Notes under the pieces: model-generated
Seen by the model: only the letters and a program-made list of their open reading frames with translations
Told to the model about the DNA's origin: nothing
Databases searched by the model: none
Program-made: the position numbers and the translations under genes
Assembly (NCBI GenBank): GCA_003344405.1
Contig: NOWV01000189.1
Span: 87,045 to 151,044, forward strand
Direction of reading: 5' to 3'
From: Trichoplax sp. H2
Taxonomy: Eukaryota; Placozoa; Uniplacotomia; Trichoplacea
DNA length: 64,000 nucleotides
Shown here: positions 28,010 to 41,821 of the stretch, piece by piece
Layout of the letters: each line of letters starts with the position of its first letter
How positions within the stretch are numbered: position 1 is the first letter of the stretch

Positions 28010-31000
28010 CTATAGCTGATCGATCTGCCATTTACCCAAGATTGTATCTTTGATTGCTTCAACATATTGTGCAGGCATCCAATAGAGCCAATAAATAGAT
28101 AATTCAGTTGGTCCTAATTGTAAACCCTACCACAATAAATCATGCTAGTGTGCTTAGCTTTCTAACTACGAAATCGAGAATTCACATTTTGAATAACACT
28201 ATCTACCTTCGTAGATTTCAGCAATCAAATCAATAGCAGAAGGCAAAGGTGTTACTACTAACTACCGTACTAAACCGATTGTTCGCTACTATTTACCATG
28301 ATGTGATAATCTTCATCGCCTTCAATTGGCTCCGACGTGACATTTCTGATGGAAGCTATCGGCACTTTTTCAGTATGCTCTATAGTGGCAATAAAAACTC
28401 TTTCAGTCAGCTATACTAATCATATATTGAAATGATTCAATAGAACAATTCATTCTTCAAAATTTTTATAACCAGTTACGAGTAATTATAAATTCAGCAT
28501 ATGTATAATCGAATAGTTTTATAACTATAATACACGAGTACATGTATGCAGTACATAAGTAATACGTATCAAGTTCTTAGATTAGGATAATGGTTCAGTA
28601 GCATAATAACCTTTTGTCCCTATCCACAGTTGATTAATGAGCAATTTAAAAGTTAATCGAACTTTACTTCCATGTTTGTTATACATTCCTGATATTGGTG
28701 TGGATGGTAATGGATCCTGTAAATGAAATCGGTATCACTGGCTCAGTCATTCTTTTATTGATATGTGTAGGATTATCATAGCAATATCGACAGTTGGCCC
28801 TCTATAACGATCTCATTACTGTATCAACATTTGCACAGCGTTTATACGATCACAAAATAATTATTTCATTGAATAGACAAGTATCCACTGTGACATACAC
28901 TAGAGACACTAAGAAGTAAAGCTCTAGCCTCTGTGACATACGGGCAAAAGTCGGTAAAATTAGCAAGGCACTACTATATGTTCACTTTTTAATTTACGTA
29001 ACATTATAGAATAAAATTTTAATTCATTAATATCTAAATAAGGAGTTAACGATCGGAACGTAATAGAACATTATGCATAGATTGCTATTTTAATTTATTA
29101 CTGATATCTAAATAAAGCTCTTGACAATCAGAACGTTATAGAATATTATAGATTTCTATTTTAATTTATTAATGATGATATCTTAATAAGGTAATTGATG
29201 ATCAGAGCGGTAGAGGTTCCTCTACCTGTTTACTCTCTATTTACAACCAGTTTATATTGTAAGTTAAATCGTCGTTTTACTACAACATATTCACTAATGC
29301 GCCATTGTAGTACTTAGCAATAACAACTCAATATAGCGATTGAGTGATCTATTAACGACGTAAGCAAATTCTCTAGTTACTACAGCACAACATGCTCACT
29401 TTTGCACTATGATACTATTTGTTAACGATAACTCAATATGATAATTAATTAATGGAAGACTAAACGGCTACGCAAGTTAAATCGTTAGTCACCACAACAT
29501 ATTCACTTCCGTGCCATTATCGAATTCAGCCATGATAATTTAGTAAGACCACTGACGATCAGAACGCTAAAAGCCTTTAACCAAAACTAATGTGTAACTT
29601 ACCCGCCTACGCTTATCACCAGGTGAGATACCTTCCGGCTTGCCTTTATCTAAAATTTTCTTATGTTGCTACAGTCACAAGGAAGGAAGAAAGGACAGAA
29701 AACTATAATTATAATTTGCACCAGTTAATCTGATTAACCAATACTTCAAGGTCTTAATCATAAATGTATAATGCGATAGTATGACTAACTCTTAAAAATA
29801 TACCTTCTGCTTGCATAAAGGTTCTCTTTTTGGACCTGCAATGTAAAATAAAAAGACTAGGTTACGATCAAATTGTGCAATATGAAATTGACCTAATATA
29901 GTTGTCGTTAACAGGATTTTGAAGAGTCAAATTACGCATCTGTGATTGTCATCAAATCTGACGTAATCAATTTCTATTGACGTTATGAAGCACAAGTCAA
30001 CCCTAATTAATGTATGCGAATTAAATCGAATAAATTGAATCCTGTAATATAATATATTGTAATATCATTGTCCACGTTAACATTCTATTTCGTATCATGA
30101 GGCAGAAACTGAAGTTATGCGTTCTAGCTAAATGAATGAATATAAGTATTTATACAGTAAATAAAGAAAAAGCCATGCATAATCGGATACGGTCAAGACT
30201 GACTTTGTCTGATATCATTCCTAGTCAACGACGGACAATAAGCGTTTTATAATATGCTCGATTTACAGGCGTTGAAAGGTAATCATAAAATGTGTATTTC
30301 AAGATCAATCATTCATTTCATTCATGAAACATTGAAGATTCAACGGTAACAAATCAGCAGATGGAATTCTTGCAGCAAAGATACGATCACTTACTCACCC
30401 GTATGGCTAACTAAATCTTTGGGAGTCATAACCACAGGTTTTACGACATCGATGATATCATTCACAGTCGACCCAACCAGCATCATTTTGCTGTTACGAG
30501 CCACTTTTAATTCGCGTAGTGTCTTGCTATCTTGTGTTAAACCTTTATACATTAACTTTTGCATAGTAGCAGGAATTTCTAAGATTCAAAAAATAAATTT
30601 AGACCTAAGTATTGTACAGCAGTACAGAGAAGGCAGACAATGCTGCAGTTTCGTGTCTGGGGCATGTCTGCATGTCTACATGGGCCTACTGTCTGTTGTT
30701 TGCCTTCAACGACATCATTATTACAATATTAAAGTAAATCACAATCGTTCATATGAAAGTAATATTAATCAATGTAGGTCAGCGTTAAGTACTGTTGGTG
30801 ACGCAATGCAAAAGTACGATAGGCTATTATCCTACTAGCTTGCAGCTTCCGGTAATCATGTCACAATAATGCAGACAAAGATGGACACGTCTAAATTGCA
30901 AAAGTTCCAATATAGAAAAAGTAACGAATTGGGTATCTGAAAGGAAACATCCAATTCTGTCTGCTCCATCTTGTAATTCTACGATATCACATCTATTTAG

Positions 31001-31419
31001 TATAATCATCAGAGTCATACCACTAGTTAACAACGTTATTCATTACCAGTTAATTTTTCCATGTGTTTCTTGACTTGGGCAATAGTTTGATCTAAATTAA
31101 ATTCCACATCAAAAGTTTTCTTCTTCCATACAACACGAAAAGAAATCATTTCTTGACCAGCTGTGGCTTGATCTTTCAACTCTTGTATACTCGCTACCGT
31201 CGTTGGCGCATCATCGACTGCAGCACAAGCTCCTTCATTGCAATTACTTCCACCTCCTCCTGAACCATTACTCTCTTCCATCTTTTCCATTTCGCTGTAG
31301 CGCAACAAAATGCTCCTACCTACTGAATGTCCTATTCCGATCGAGTCGACTTTTACCACAACAAATTGGACGGAAATTTCACCTCGCTTTTCTCCGCTAT
31401 CGTCGATAGCACTAATCAA
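28010..31419 (-). CDS. UBFD1: UBFD1: ubiquitin-like domain protein
   Basis: Seven minus-strand exons splice in phase: 31419-31047, 30578-30399, 29835-29804, 29668-29603, 28716-28611, 28379-28297, 28126-28010. The total is 318 residues from the first ATG. The N-terminus is low-complexity (Ser/Gly run). The ubiquitin-like fold follows, from FRVVWKKKTFDVEF through PATMQKLMYKGL to KMMLVGSTVND. Then comes the small conserved exon REPLCKQK, and the UBFD1-specific C-terminal domain with SGMYNKHGSKVRLTFKL, TEKVPIASIRNV, EPIEGDEDYH and WLYWMPAQYVEAIKDT. Length and order match vertebrate UBFD1, a poorly characterised polyubiquitin-binding protein linked to NF-kB signalling. The start is uncertain: Met at 31293 (MEKMEESNG) would give 276 residues and better resembles the vertebrate N-terminus. 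Introns 1 and 4 are short, and intron 4 holds tandem repeats. Confidence 0.94.
29000..29530. repeat. Two successive tandem arrays in UBFD1 intron 4
   Basis: First array, about 29000-29210: three ~85-bp units built on TATTTTAATTTATTA, GATATCTAAATAA, and GATCRGAACGTWATAGAA. Second array, about 29260-29530: three ~115-bp units with AAGTTAAATCGTYG, ACTACAACATATTCACT, GCGCCATT and AACTCAATATAG. The last part returns to GATCAGAACGCTAAAAG, the motif of the first array. Confidence 0.65.
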
Positions 31420-31640
31420 TCAATCCTACCGTATCGGTAACGATTTCAGCTCAATTCTATGGCGGTCTCCCTGCACTAATACTCCGTCTAAAAGCCAATT
31501 GGAGGATGCCAAGAAGAGTGCAAGATCTCAGATTGCGACAGCAACCAGAATTTAATTGAAAGATTCTTCTTCCTTCTAATAAGGCGAAAAGCTTTCAAGT
31601 GAGCATAACCGTTTTCTATTTGCCATATCATGATTTCAGC

Positions 31641-31765
31641 CGTACAGTACCGTACTGTACTATACCGTACTATACCGTACAGTACTGTACGGTAAGTGTA
31701 CACTGTACAGTACTGTATACTGTAGTGTACGAAACTGCTTACTGTACACTGTACAGTACAGTACT
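31641..31765. repeat. GTAC-rich palindromic tract upstream of UBFD1
   Basis: A 125-bp run composed almost only of permutations of GTACAGTAC, GTACTGTAC and TATACCGTAC, ending at GTACACTGTACAGTACAGTACT. It can fold on itself in many registers. It begins about 220 bases upstream of the first UBFD1 ATG, in what should be the promoter or 5' flank. Confidence 0.8.
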
Positions 31766-33207
31766 AGACAGACAGCGCCTACGATGGCTGCTAGGGTAAC
31801 ATTTTCTTTTGAATTAATTTATTAATAAGAATTTATAATTAGAATCACAAATGTAAATTAATAGAGATCACGTTCTGAAGTCTGCAGGAGTCCACTCTCC
31901 AGTAATTAATATCGCTGACGGCACCACCTCTTGTAATGTGTAACCATAATAGCAGAAAGGTTAATACTGTAATGGGTATCTCAAGGTGATATAGGAAATA
32001 CTCGCATTTCCAATATTGATGTGACACATACATACAGCATAGTACTATATGTACAGTATTATTTATTCGTACCCTTCTCATATGATCAGTAATGACTACA
32101 TATGGAATTATGCAATATGCATGCTCTGCAGCGAGTAGTAGAACAATTTATTCATGGACGATTCACCGGTAAAATGACAGCAATTTATTACCATTACTAT
32201 TAGAATTGAAACAAATGAGTTTCCATTATATTATTCGTCTAATCCTTAGCTTATTCCTCGCTCCATGTCACATCTTCCATTAATTTAAATTTATAGTACG
32301 AATATATCGACAATGGAATTGATTGGCGAGAAATTAGAATTTCAGAAATGATATCGGCGCATTCCATTTTCATCCTGTATGCAGCACTCCTGTATGTTGA
32401 TATGTAACTTACACACTAAGAATTGAATAATTTGGACGCACTTGCACTTCATACGTGCATGTCAAATCAATTTATTCTAAAGCACTGGCATGGACTTCTA
32501 AATTTTTCTGCAAAAATTGAATCAGTCCATAGTACTGGATTGAGATGAATATCGCCTATCGTGCAAACTTTGCAGCGCCCATCGATTGATCTCGATACAC
32601 TTCAAAAGCAGCACCGTATAATTAGCGAAACACAACTAAACCAGTTATAAGGATCATTCGTATTTATTTTTATGTTGTATGAAACAATACCATACACATG
32701 AAAATACCAAAATTAGAAATTTGTAATTGGGCCAAGTTATATGATCAAATGAATACCTGTAAAATTTACAGAACATCCAGATCGGGTCGAGATTTCGCAT
32801 TATTGGTGCATTGATATACATTACCGCAACTTTGTAGTGTAAAATAAAAACTGTTATATAAAAAATTTGGTATGATATAAAAATAAGAATATCTAATTTC
32901 TTCCATCACATTGCACATACATCAGGCATCCAACCATTAATAGCTTTCACATACGTACATTCCCTTACTACTTGTGAAAAGAATTTTGTCTTATCCAATC
33001 TACTGTACAAATAGTATCAACAAGTCTTTAAAATTAATGTTGTTGAATCATTTTGTTACTAAATTCCAATTTCGTATAATACAACTAAGACATATATAAT
33101 ATTTAACGTAAAGCAAGCAATCTAAGCCATTAACATGATAATATAATGACATGATAAAGTTACAGTAACAGAAACACACTCACTGTACAATGAGCGGTAT
33201 TTATTGC
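31766..33207. other. Spacer between UBFD1 5' flank and ABCA3-like 3' end
   Basis: No exon chain is recognised. The right side should contain the 3' untranslated region of the ABCA3-like gene on the minus strand. The open frame at 31845-32081 (-) has no family resemblance. Confidence 0.45.
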
Positions 33208-36200
33208 TTATGCTATAGGTGCGTCATCAAGTGGTGGCATTTGTTGACGCTGAGTGCCAGCAAAATTTAAAAAAACATCTTCTAAGGTAGTTTGGCCAAC
33301 GGAGTAATCCTCTAAATTGAAGGTTCGTTTAGCTTCTTCCATAATCGAGAACACCTTTGCCCACGATACTCTAGCATCAGATACATAGTAATGAATCAAT
33401 CCATGATGCTGATCCTTTATCACGGCATTAGGAAAGTTTTCTTCGATATAGGCTTGAAGACGATTCATAATTTGCTCTTGATCGTGTATAGAATTCGGTT
33501 TGTCTCTCCCAACTTTCGCAATAACTGTATAACCTTGTCCAAATTTGCTCTTTAAATGTTGAGGACTGCCTAAACACTTAAATTTGCCATTAACCATTAT
33601 AGCTAATCTTGTACACAGGGCTTCACATTCTTCCATACTGAAAAATATTTTTGGTCATAAAAATAACATTACTTATTCCTTTCTACATGATTCATCAAAT
33701 AGTCTGTAATGCAATCTATGCAAATTTGTAGCTAAAGTAATAAGAGGGTATTTCTTACCTATGTGATGTAATGACTATACAACGATTCTCTGCTCTAATT
33801 TTGCTAAGAACGTTCCATAAAAATCGGCGAGCAACCGGGTCCATACCAGTAGTGGGTTCATCTAAAAATATGACCGGTGGATTGCCAACTAAAGCAATTC
33901 CTGTGCAAAGCTTACGCTTATTTCCGCCGCTAAAGTAGCAGTTAAAAAGAGGTTAATGTTTAAAATTATAGATACCTTAATACTTAAATTTAAATGCATA
34001 TATTATAATAATATCATTTATTTAATTTTTTTTACCTATATGTCCCGCAAAGTCTATCCGCGTATTCTTTCAGGCTTAATTGTGAAATAATTTTTTCTAC
34101 AACCTGCCGTAACCTGCTTTCAGGTACCCCTCGCAATCGGGCAAACATTGATAATAGCTCCCTGCCAGTCATCAATTCTATTAATGCATCAAACTGAGGG
34201 CAATAACCCATTTGCTGTCGCGCCTATTAGTCAAAGTTATAAAGTAATGTAACAAAAATTGAAAGTCAGCTTGTTATTCCAGGCGTTTCTAGAATATTAT
34301 TTCATGTACCTGTCTTAATTGAGTCTTAATGTTAAATCCACTCATCACAGCAGTACCGGACGTTATTGATTCATCACCAGTTAACATTTTAAATGTCGTA
34401 GTTTTACCAGCTCCATTTACTCCAAGTAATCCAAAGCACTCTCCCAAAGATATGCCGATAGATAAGTTATTGACAGCTGTAAAAGGTTGAGAGCCGCAAG
34501 ATTTATACTCCTTGGTAAGCCTGCTAAACAACACAACATCTCTACTATTGTTCCCGTAGTCTCTTTGTACTTGAGCAGTAGCAGAATTACTTGCTTCATT
34601 GACATCAACATCTTCTTCTTCGTCAACACTATAAGTGGTCATAAAGAATTGAAACTTTATCATCTACCACATATGATTTGATATATCTTAGCTACGATAC
34701 ATGCATAGTCTAATGATGCAAACATATCTACATTTTGGCATAGATCTATCAATCACCTTTCATCTTGTCCTTTGCCGGAACAAATTAAAGAATCATATAT
34801 CCTTCCAAGGATCCCATATTCTAATAAAAATAGTATTACGAGCAGTACTACACCTTCAATGGCCATGAAAACGGCAAAACGTCCAATACCCGGATCTTCC
34901 CATGACAGATAATTCGTTTGATATTTAACTTTTAGAGCTTTGCAACCAAGCTTAGTTAATTCATTTTTCATGCAAGTAGTAATTGTGATATAATTTACAA
35001 ACATATCACTTAAACTTTGTCCTAGACAATAATTCGGTAGTACCAAGAAACCCCATTTCAAACCATTTGCTGTCGCCATTTGATTTAGTTGTGGGATACT
35101 GTATGAGCAAAGCATTTCTAAAATTAGTCTATAATTTTGTTAATAAAATAAGATAATAACTTAAAATACCTAAATATGTTGACCGTTATTAGAGTAACTA
35201 ATCCAGTAATAATGTTGAACATAGTTGTGACGACAAAGCCAGTTGCTGAATTAACGAATAAGAAGGAAAATAGGTACATCAACGGAATAATAGCCCATCC
35301 ATAGAGGAAAAGGATTAGGATCACAATTCCTAAGCGATTATCGTCCACGTATGCTTGCGTGTCAAAAGCTGCAAAAACTACCAAAAGTGCCAAACAAGGG
35401 ACTAAAAAAATTATGAAAAAGAAAAATGTAAGTAATTTTATAGCGTTATCTGTATTGAACTGCCACTGCAACTTATCTAATTCAGTTTAAATTCTAAGCC
35501 ATAACAAAATATTTTAAAAGCAAAACAAACTAACTCATATAGTTAAATAGATCCCACACAAACGAAGACAACCAGAAGCATAATGGGTCGACACCACTCA
35601 CAAACTGGACATGCTTAGCTTTACTGGATCTTTCCTTTATGAGGAAAATGACAAAGCTTGAAGCTAAAAATGACATGCCGAACATCAAGTTAAACGCTAT
35701 ATTGAATCCGAGGGCATACCTAGAAATATAGAACTGCAGTTAGTTGCATAGTAGCTAGCACGTACACGTAATTAAGTGAGTATCTTATTAAAGCCAAATA
35801 ATAATAGCAAAAAATTCGTAAATCCCATTTTCATCGATCCATACTTTTTTATGTTGGTTAACGTTTCACTTCCGGAAGGTGGAAGAGGATAGTTTGTAGT
35901 CGTTATAGTATATCTTTCATTGGTTGTGTTAAATCCGTAAGCAAGTATACAATTTGTAAGATAATTCACTGTTACACCAATAGAATGGAAGGCTTGATTG
36001 TTGAACCATAATTTAATGGCAACTCTATCTGATTGCGATTTTACGTTGTGAAATTCTGCACCAATCATGTACCGAGAGTTGAACGCTGCCGTCACAACAT
36101 TAACGCATATGTTAATTATTTGTTAATAATGATCAATGCGAAATGAATAATTATTTACGCAATACAACAATATATTCTATAGTGATTTATTTAAGCTATA

Positions 36201-39200
36201 CTCGTACATCAATGATCGCACTTCAACGTATTCGATACTGTAAGGATATACTAACCTCCTATGTCTTGCATGCTCTTTTCTAAAGCGAATTTTGTCATGT
36301 TTCCATTCATTGTTCCATTAAATCGCATAATATTAACTGGGTAAGTAGAGGTATCATTAAACTGATTTGAGTAGGCCTCACTTAGTCGATAAGCTAAAGT
36401 ATTTGGGTTATCGTCGTAGGCAAAGGGTGCGTAATTCTTACCAAACTGATCGGTTACGAGAGACAAAGGAGGTGATCCTCCATTATATGGGATTGTTTTG
36501 ATAACAATGAGGGCAATCATTGTAAAAATTATGGGCACCAGAAGTTGTGAAATTATTGACCATTTGTAACGCTTGGAATGCAACATTCGCTTTGTTAGCA
36601 TGGCACAAAACTGTTGATACCATAGCTTATACTTTGAATTTGTAATACCAACGGAATTGGATGTAAATTCAAGATTGTATCCAAGTTCAGGATTGGAGTC
36701 AGTAATCAATGGTTTATTAATAGAAGCATCCTTTACATCTTCTCTTCCACAATCATTACTATCTTGTGAAAACCTTTCTTCCTCACCTTGGTGGGAATAA
36801 TACTTTTCGACAATATCGTTTACTTTAAGAAACACTTCTTCCATAGTAGTAACTGACGCTCCAAAACTAGAAATTCCAAGTTCAGTCTGATGCTCTTCAA
36901 GTTCACAAAATAATAACTCAAATTTATTAGAACCACTACTTGGTAAAATAAACGAAAGCTCAGATCCGACGTTATTTTCTAGTGTTGCTCCATCGATACT
37001 TTTCGTAACTCTTTCAATAATTTCGTTGACTTTGCAAGTAGCACTTTTTACAATAGTCATGTGGTAACCAATACCGTACTTTTTCTTCAAAAACAGTGAA
37101 CTACCACAACATATTACTTTGCCTTTTCCCATAATCGCTATACGATCACCAAGTAGATCAGCTTCATCCATAAAATGTGTTGTTAACAAAATTGTTCGAT
37201 TGGCTTTTTCACGTTGTAAAAGATCCCAAGTAAATCGACGAGCGGATGGATCCATACCTGAGGTCGGTTCATCAAGGAGAACAACCTAATCGTAATTTAA
37301 GCAAAGATCATTATTTTAAGAGATCATTTATAAAATCCTATCCGCTCAATTTAATCTACAGTCGCTTTACTAAACTTTTGAATATTTAATATTGAATTGA
37401 TTATTATTGATGCTACCTTTGAATCCCCAATTAGTGCGATACCAACAGATAATTTTCTCTTCATTCCACCAGATAAAGAGGAAGAAAAAGTGTATTTCTT
37501 ATCACCTAATCCAACAGCTTCAATAATTCTATCTATTTCGGCGTTAATTCTGTCTTTTGGACAGCCTTGATTCATAAATATCCAATGAAATATAAGCAAA
37601 TCATGTGCTATAAACTATCATTTCGCTATCATAATGGTATCATAGTTACTCTTACCTTTCAATTTGGCAAAGAACCGTAAATGTTCCTCTACAGTAAGCG
37701 TATCAAATAGGATATCGTGCTGTGGACAAAGTCCTAAACTATTTCTAACCCTGTCAATATCGCAACATATATCATGTCCATTAACCAGTGCTGACCCTGT
37801 AGTAGGAGGAAACATACCACAGAGCATTGACATTAAACTTGTTTTACCAGCACCATTATGACCAAGTAACACAGTGATTTGGCCGCTGTACATATTTACG
37901 CTAACATCGTTGACAGCTACTTTCTCCTCCGACGATTTACCACAATACTTATTACGATTAAATACTTTAAAAATGTTACGAACACTAATACCAGGTTGTA
38001 GATCTGTTGGCTCTTTCTCAAAATGTGAATATTGAGAAATTGAAGGCGAATTACTTAGTAATCGTATTCTTTCTTCGTCAAACTCTATTGGGGTTACACC
38101 GAACCAATAACTGCGGGTAAAAGGGAAATACCATTGCTGGGGTACGCCAAATTCTCCAGGAAAGATTGCTTCAATATAAAAGGCTAATAAGCCATATATG
38201 AAAGCATCAAGTAATAGCATGCCAACAATTGATGCTAAAGATAGAGAATCATCAACTGAGACGGGGTGAAAGAAATTCGACCATTGCGCACCAACACCCT
38301 GTCCTTCTAATTTGCCTATAACCGTAGCTCCTAAAGCCATACCAACATTGGAAAGAAGAGAAGCTCCAAGCTTTTGATTTATGCTGTACGAACTATAGTA
38401 AAACGTAATGAAGAAGAACGGTACATAATTTAAAAACCATAAGATTCCACCAGCTGCAGCCGCGATGTTGGAGCGATAGAAGAATACACTCACTAAGAAA
38501 CACCACATAATACTTGTACAACTATACACCATTAGAAATAGGTACAAGACAATCGGATTTGTATTATCCAAAATTCTGCCATTGGAAGTAATATTGGTAC
38601 ATAAAAAGAAAGTAATAATCCCCATTGAGATTAAGAAAAAGACAAAGTACTGAACGAACCATGACAACCAATGCAGCCAATTACTTAAACCCATAATTTT
38701 CATCGATTCCTGTAGGAATAATAATCAAGAAGTCAATCAAAAAATGTAGGCAATACTTGATATTCTAAAGATATTTCTGGTGCTAAATTGAACTAGCAAT
38801 TTCAGCTGGTATTAAACATTAGAAATATCAACTAGAGTAAGGAGATGGTGTAAAGGTGTGTCTGTTAATAAATCATTTTAAATTTACAATAACAATTAGA
38901 TACCTTGATTTATTTCAGTTTCAAATTTAAGCAGATACAAAATACTTTCATTGTTGCATGCAGTGCTATCAACTAAATGCCAAAATTTACCTTGCTTAAG
39001 TGATAAACAGGTCTGTATATTGAGCTAACTAAATTCCGATGAACATACCGCGTTTAATATTGCCGTGTATCATTAGGTATTTTTTATCATGTGCGTATGT
39101 TATTTATTATCAGTGATGATGTACATATATCGCGTATATAGTGAAAATCAAATATGAATATACATTAACAAATATTATTACTGTTCATTGGCCTGATTGA

Positions 39201-40872
39201 TACGTAATTATACATCCGACAAACTGATCGTTAATAATGTAGATTTATAAGTATAAGCTTTCAAGCCTTGATACTCTTTCTAAAATACAAACTATCATTT
39301 TAAATGTTAAACCTAAAGATCAGTTATCGGTACGCTAAAGGAAAGGTAGATCTATGACAGTACGAAATAATAATAATTTAACTGATTTGTAAACTTTAAA
39401 GTCTTCTGCATAGTGCATTATAATTACTCTAGTAAAAATATAAAAAAAAATAGAGAAGAAACGAGATTTGCTCAATATTAAATCAAAACTAAATCAAAAT
39501 ATAAGTCAGACAGTAACAAGTAGTAAGACATCATGCTGTGAAGATTAAGTAAGAATTTTAATAGTAAGATGAAGTTTTTTATTGTTAGTCATATTTATTG
39601 ACTTTATGTGCATATTTATTACCGTAAGAACTAGTCAGTTAACTGGACTGAACTGTAAGCTGAGCAAAATTTTTTATTGGCCATAATTGTAGCTAAAGTA
39701 ATCAATTCTATTGATAATTATGACATCATTACTCTTGCAAGTTACTACCTAAAAAGTCATGACCTGCAAGATATTAATAGACTAGAAATTTCATTTCTAT
39801 TTACGATATCAAATACGTGTGTGCCTTTAAGATTGCTATGATACTACGTGTATTGGAACGATGTTTACTACTGTAATTAAAGAATATAACAATAAAACAG
39901 ATCATTGCAAGGAAATATATATACAATATAACAAATAATCACCGGTATTGAACCTTGATGGCTATGTATCATCTTACAATGGCTGCTTTCATGATACGTA
40001 CAATAATAATAACATACCTTAAGTTTTCGCTCTTTCTCAAAGACAACACTTTTGACTATACTCAACGCAGTGACCACCATTGACATCATGAGCAGTAATG
40101 GAAAGACATTTTGAATAATGTAAATGAATTTATCATCTAAATAAGATGGATAAGGAAACCGTTGCATTTCTAAATCAACAGATGGCGGTTCAGCAAGATC
40201 GTAGAGATGAGCGATAATAGCTCGATCGATTGCCCATTGCAATGCTAGAAATCCTTCACGATAGTAACCAGGTGATCCACCAGTAGTATCATGGCGTTCG
40301 CGCGGTCCTTTAATCTGAAAAATGGGAAATGTATACTTGGTTTCCCAAGTTTGGCTCGCTCCAATTAGGGATGCATCTTGTGCATCATGTCGGGGTATAT
40401 AATCCAATCGGATGGAGTAATTAATTTGACTATCGAACTGGCTGCCATTAACATGGAATACCACACCACCGATATAGGGCGAAAATGACTGACCTAATTG
40501 GGTTTCTTTTGATATTAAAAAATTGACCATATCTTCTTCATTGGCAAATCCATCTACTCTCTGTAATCCATCTAAAAGGCGTTGGGCTCGTTTCATGACA
40601 CCCACTACTGCTGCACTTGTGTTGGGACAAAAGGCCATGTATTTACCATTATGCTCCAAAACTAACTCACTGGGCAAGCTGTGAATGGTAAATGATCTAG
40701 GCTCATAGACCGGTACCATCTTGCCCTTTAAATCGCCATCCGTCCGAACTAATAATAGCACAATTACAAAGAGGACTGTCAAGAATACTTCGAAGAGTAC
40801 AGTTAGCCAAGAGCGTCGAAGTAAAGTGAAATTTTTCCATAATAGCAAAAGGAATTGGCGGCCTTTAGCCAT
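33208..40872 (-). CDS. ABCA3: ABCA3-like full-length ABC transporter
   Basis: Twelve minus-strand exons join perfectly in phase to 1731 residues: 40872-40018, 38709-37656, 37565-37417, 37285-36256, 36085-35845, 35719-35535, 35401-35170, 35098-34757, 34628-34310, 34223-34036, 33929-33759, 33637-33208. Two halves are present, each with membrane segments plus a nucleotide-binding domain. NBD1 has Walker A GHNGAGKT (568-575), signature [10 protein letters not shown] and Walker [15 protein letters not shown]2 has Walker A GVNGAGKT (1432-1439), signature SGGNKRK (about 1532) and [11 protein letters not shown]. An N-terminal membrane helix is followed by a long luminal loop. Length and phrases such as [21 protein letters not shown] and [34 protein letters not shown] place it with ABCA3-type lipid floppases of lysosome-related compartments. 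All catalytic motifs are intact. Exon 5 ends on an unusual AAAAAA|GTATGG donor. Confidence 0.96.
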
Positions 40873-41821
40873 GGCAGACGTTTCCCTATTATCCTAATCA
40901 ACACAATCAATGGGTTCGTCCTTTAATCTTTCGTAATAATTCGCAAAATATCATTCGGTATTTGCTAATTGTACAGTATATTGATAAAATAGTGCATTTT
41001 ACCTGTATACACGTCTACTCTTTTACAGCCAATATTCAAATTAGGCAAATAGTGCAATACCGACTGGATGATAATGTTCAACCACCGATTTACAACGACT
41101 CAATGTTGGTAGTGAATATTCAATGAAATTTCCTGCCTAGAATAGGAGAAAATAATGTTCTCTTTACCGCCGGCATTGATGCAATTGAAGATGCTATGTC
41201 AAACTTAGCCGTAAAACTAGTGGTACTATGCATTTGATTGTTGAATTGTAAACAGGCAATTTGCTCCATCTATTACAGGATAACACTATCATCATGATTG
41301 CTATACGAAGAAGTCAGTCCGTTTTTTTACTTTATTATCCACAACCTATTAAGAAGGCTTTTCAAAAAAAACTGCTAGTGTACAGTACAGTATTTGACAA
41401 AACAATATTTTCCAGTGAATTGGGTCAGTGAAAAAGAAAGTCCATTGTAAAATGGGACATGGCCAATCAAGGCGATATGGAATGTTGAAAGGGAATTGAA
41501 TCAATTGAATCATTAACGATAAATTCATTTGACTTCCACCATATCTACCCAATTCGTTGTATCTCAGCTTACCTGGCCGACTTTGACTGCTGGAAATCAT
41601 TCAAAGAGTTTATCCATGAATTTTTCCACTACTTTTTTCCTCTTCTCCTTCTTCAGGCTGTCACTCTTTGTGGGAAAGCTCTCAACACTGACGGTTGACC
41701 TCTTCATTTGTTGCAGTACGTAATTTGTGTAATTGACTCCTCCTGGTGTCGCTTTAATAGGAGACTTTTGCAACCGTTAGTCCGACCAATTGATTGTCTA
41801 TAATAGAGTACTATCCACTAC
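40873..41821. other. 5' flank of the ABCA3-like gene
   Basis: No exon is recognised. The promoter of the ABCA3-like gene is expected next to 40873. A GTACAGTACAGTATT phrase lies at about 41380. Open frames at 41349-41600 and 41529-41723 overlap on opposite strands and look spurious. Confidence 0.4.

Noticed and set aside
28203-28252. Exon-like open segment (TPLPSAIDLIAEIYE) with acceptor and donor in UBFD1 intron 6
   Set aside because: It would have to follow a phase-0 donor but only reads open in phase 1, and skipping it gives the exact UBFD1 family sequence.
30419-30838. 139-codon plus-strand open frame
   Set aside because: Antisense to UBFD1 exon 2, with no family resemblance.
31203-31555. 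Overlapping plus-strand frames at the UBFD1 start
   Set aside because: They are shadows of UBFD1 exon 1 and its flank, without splice or family support.
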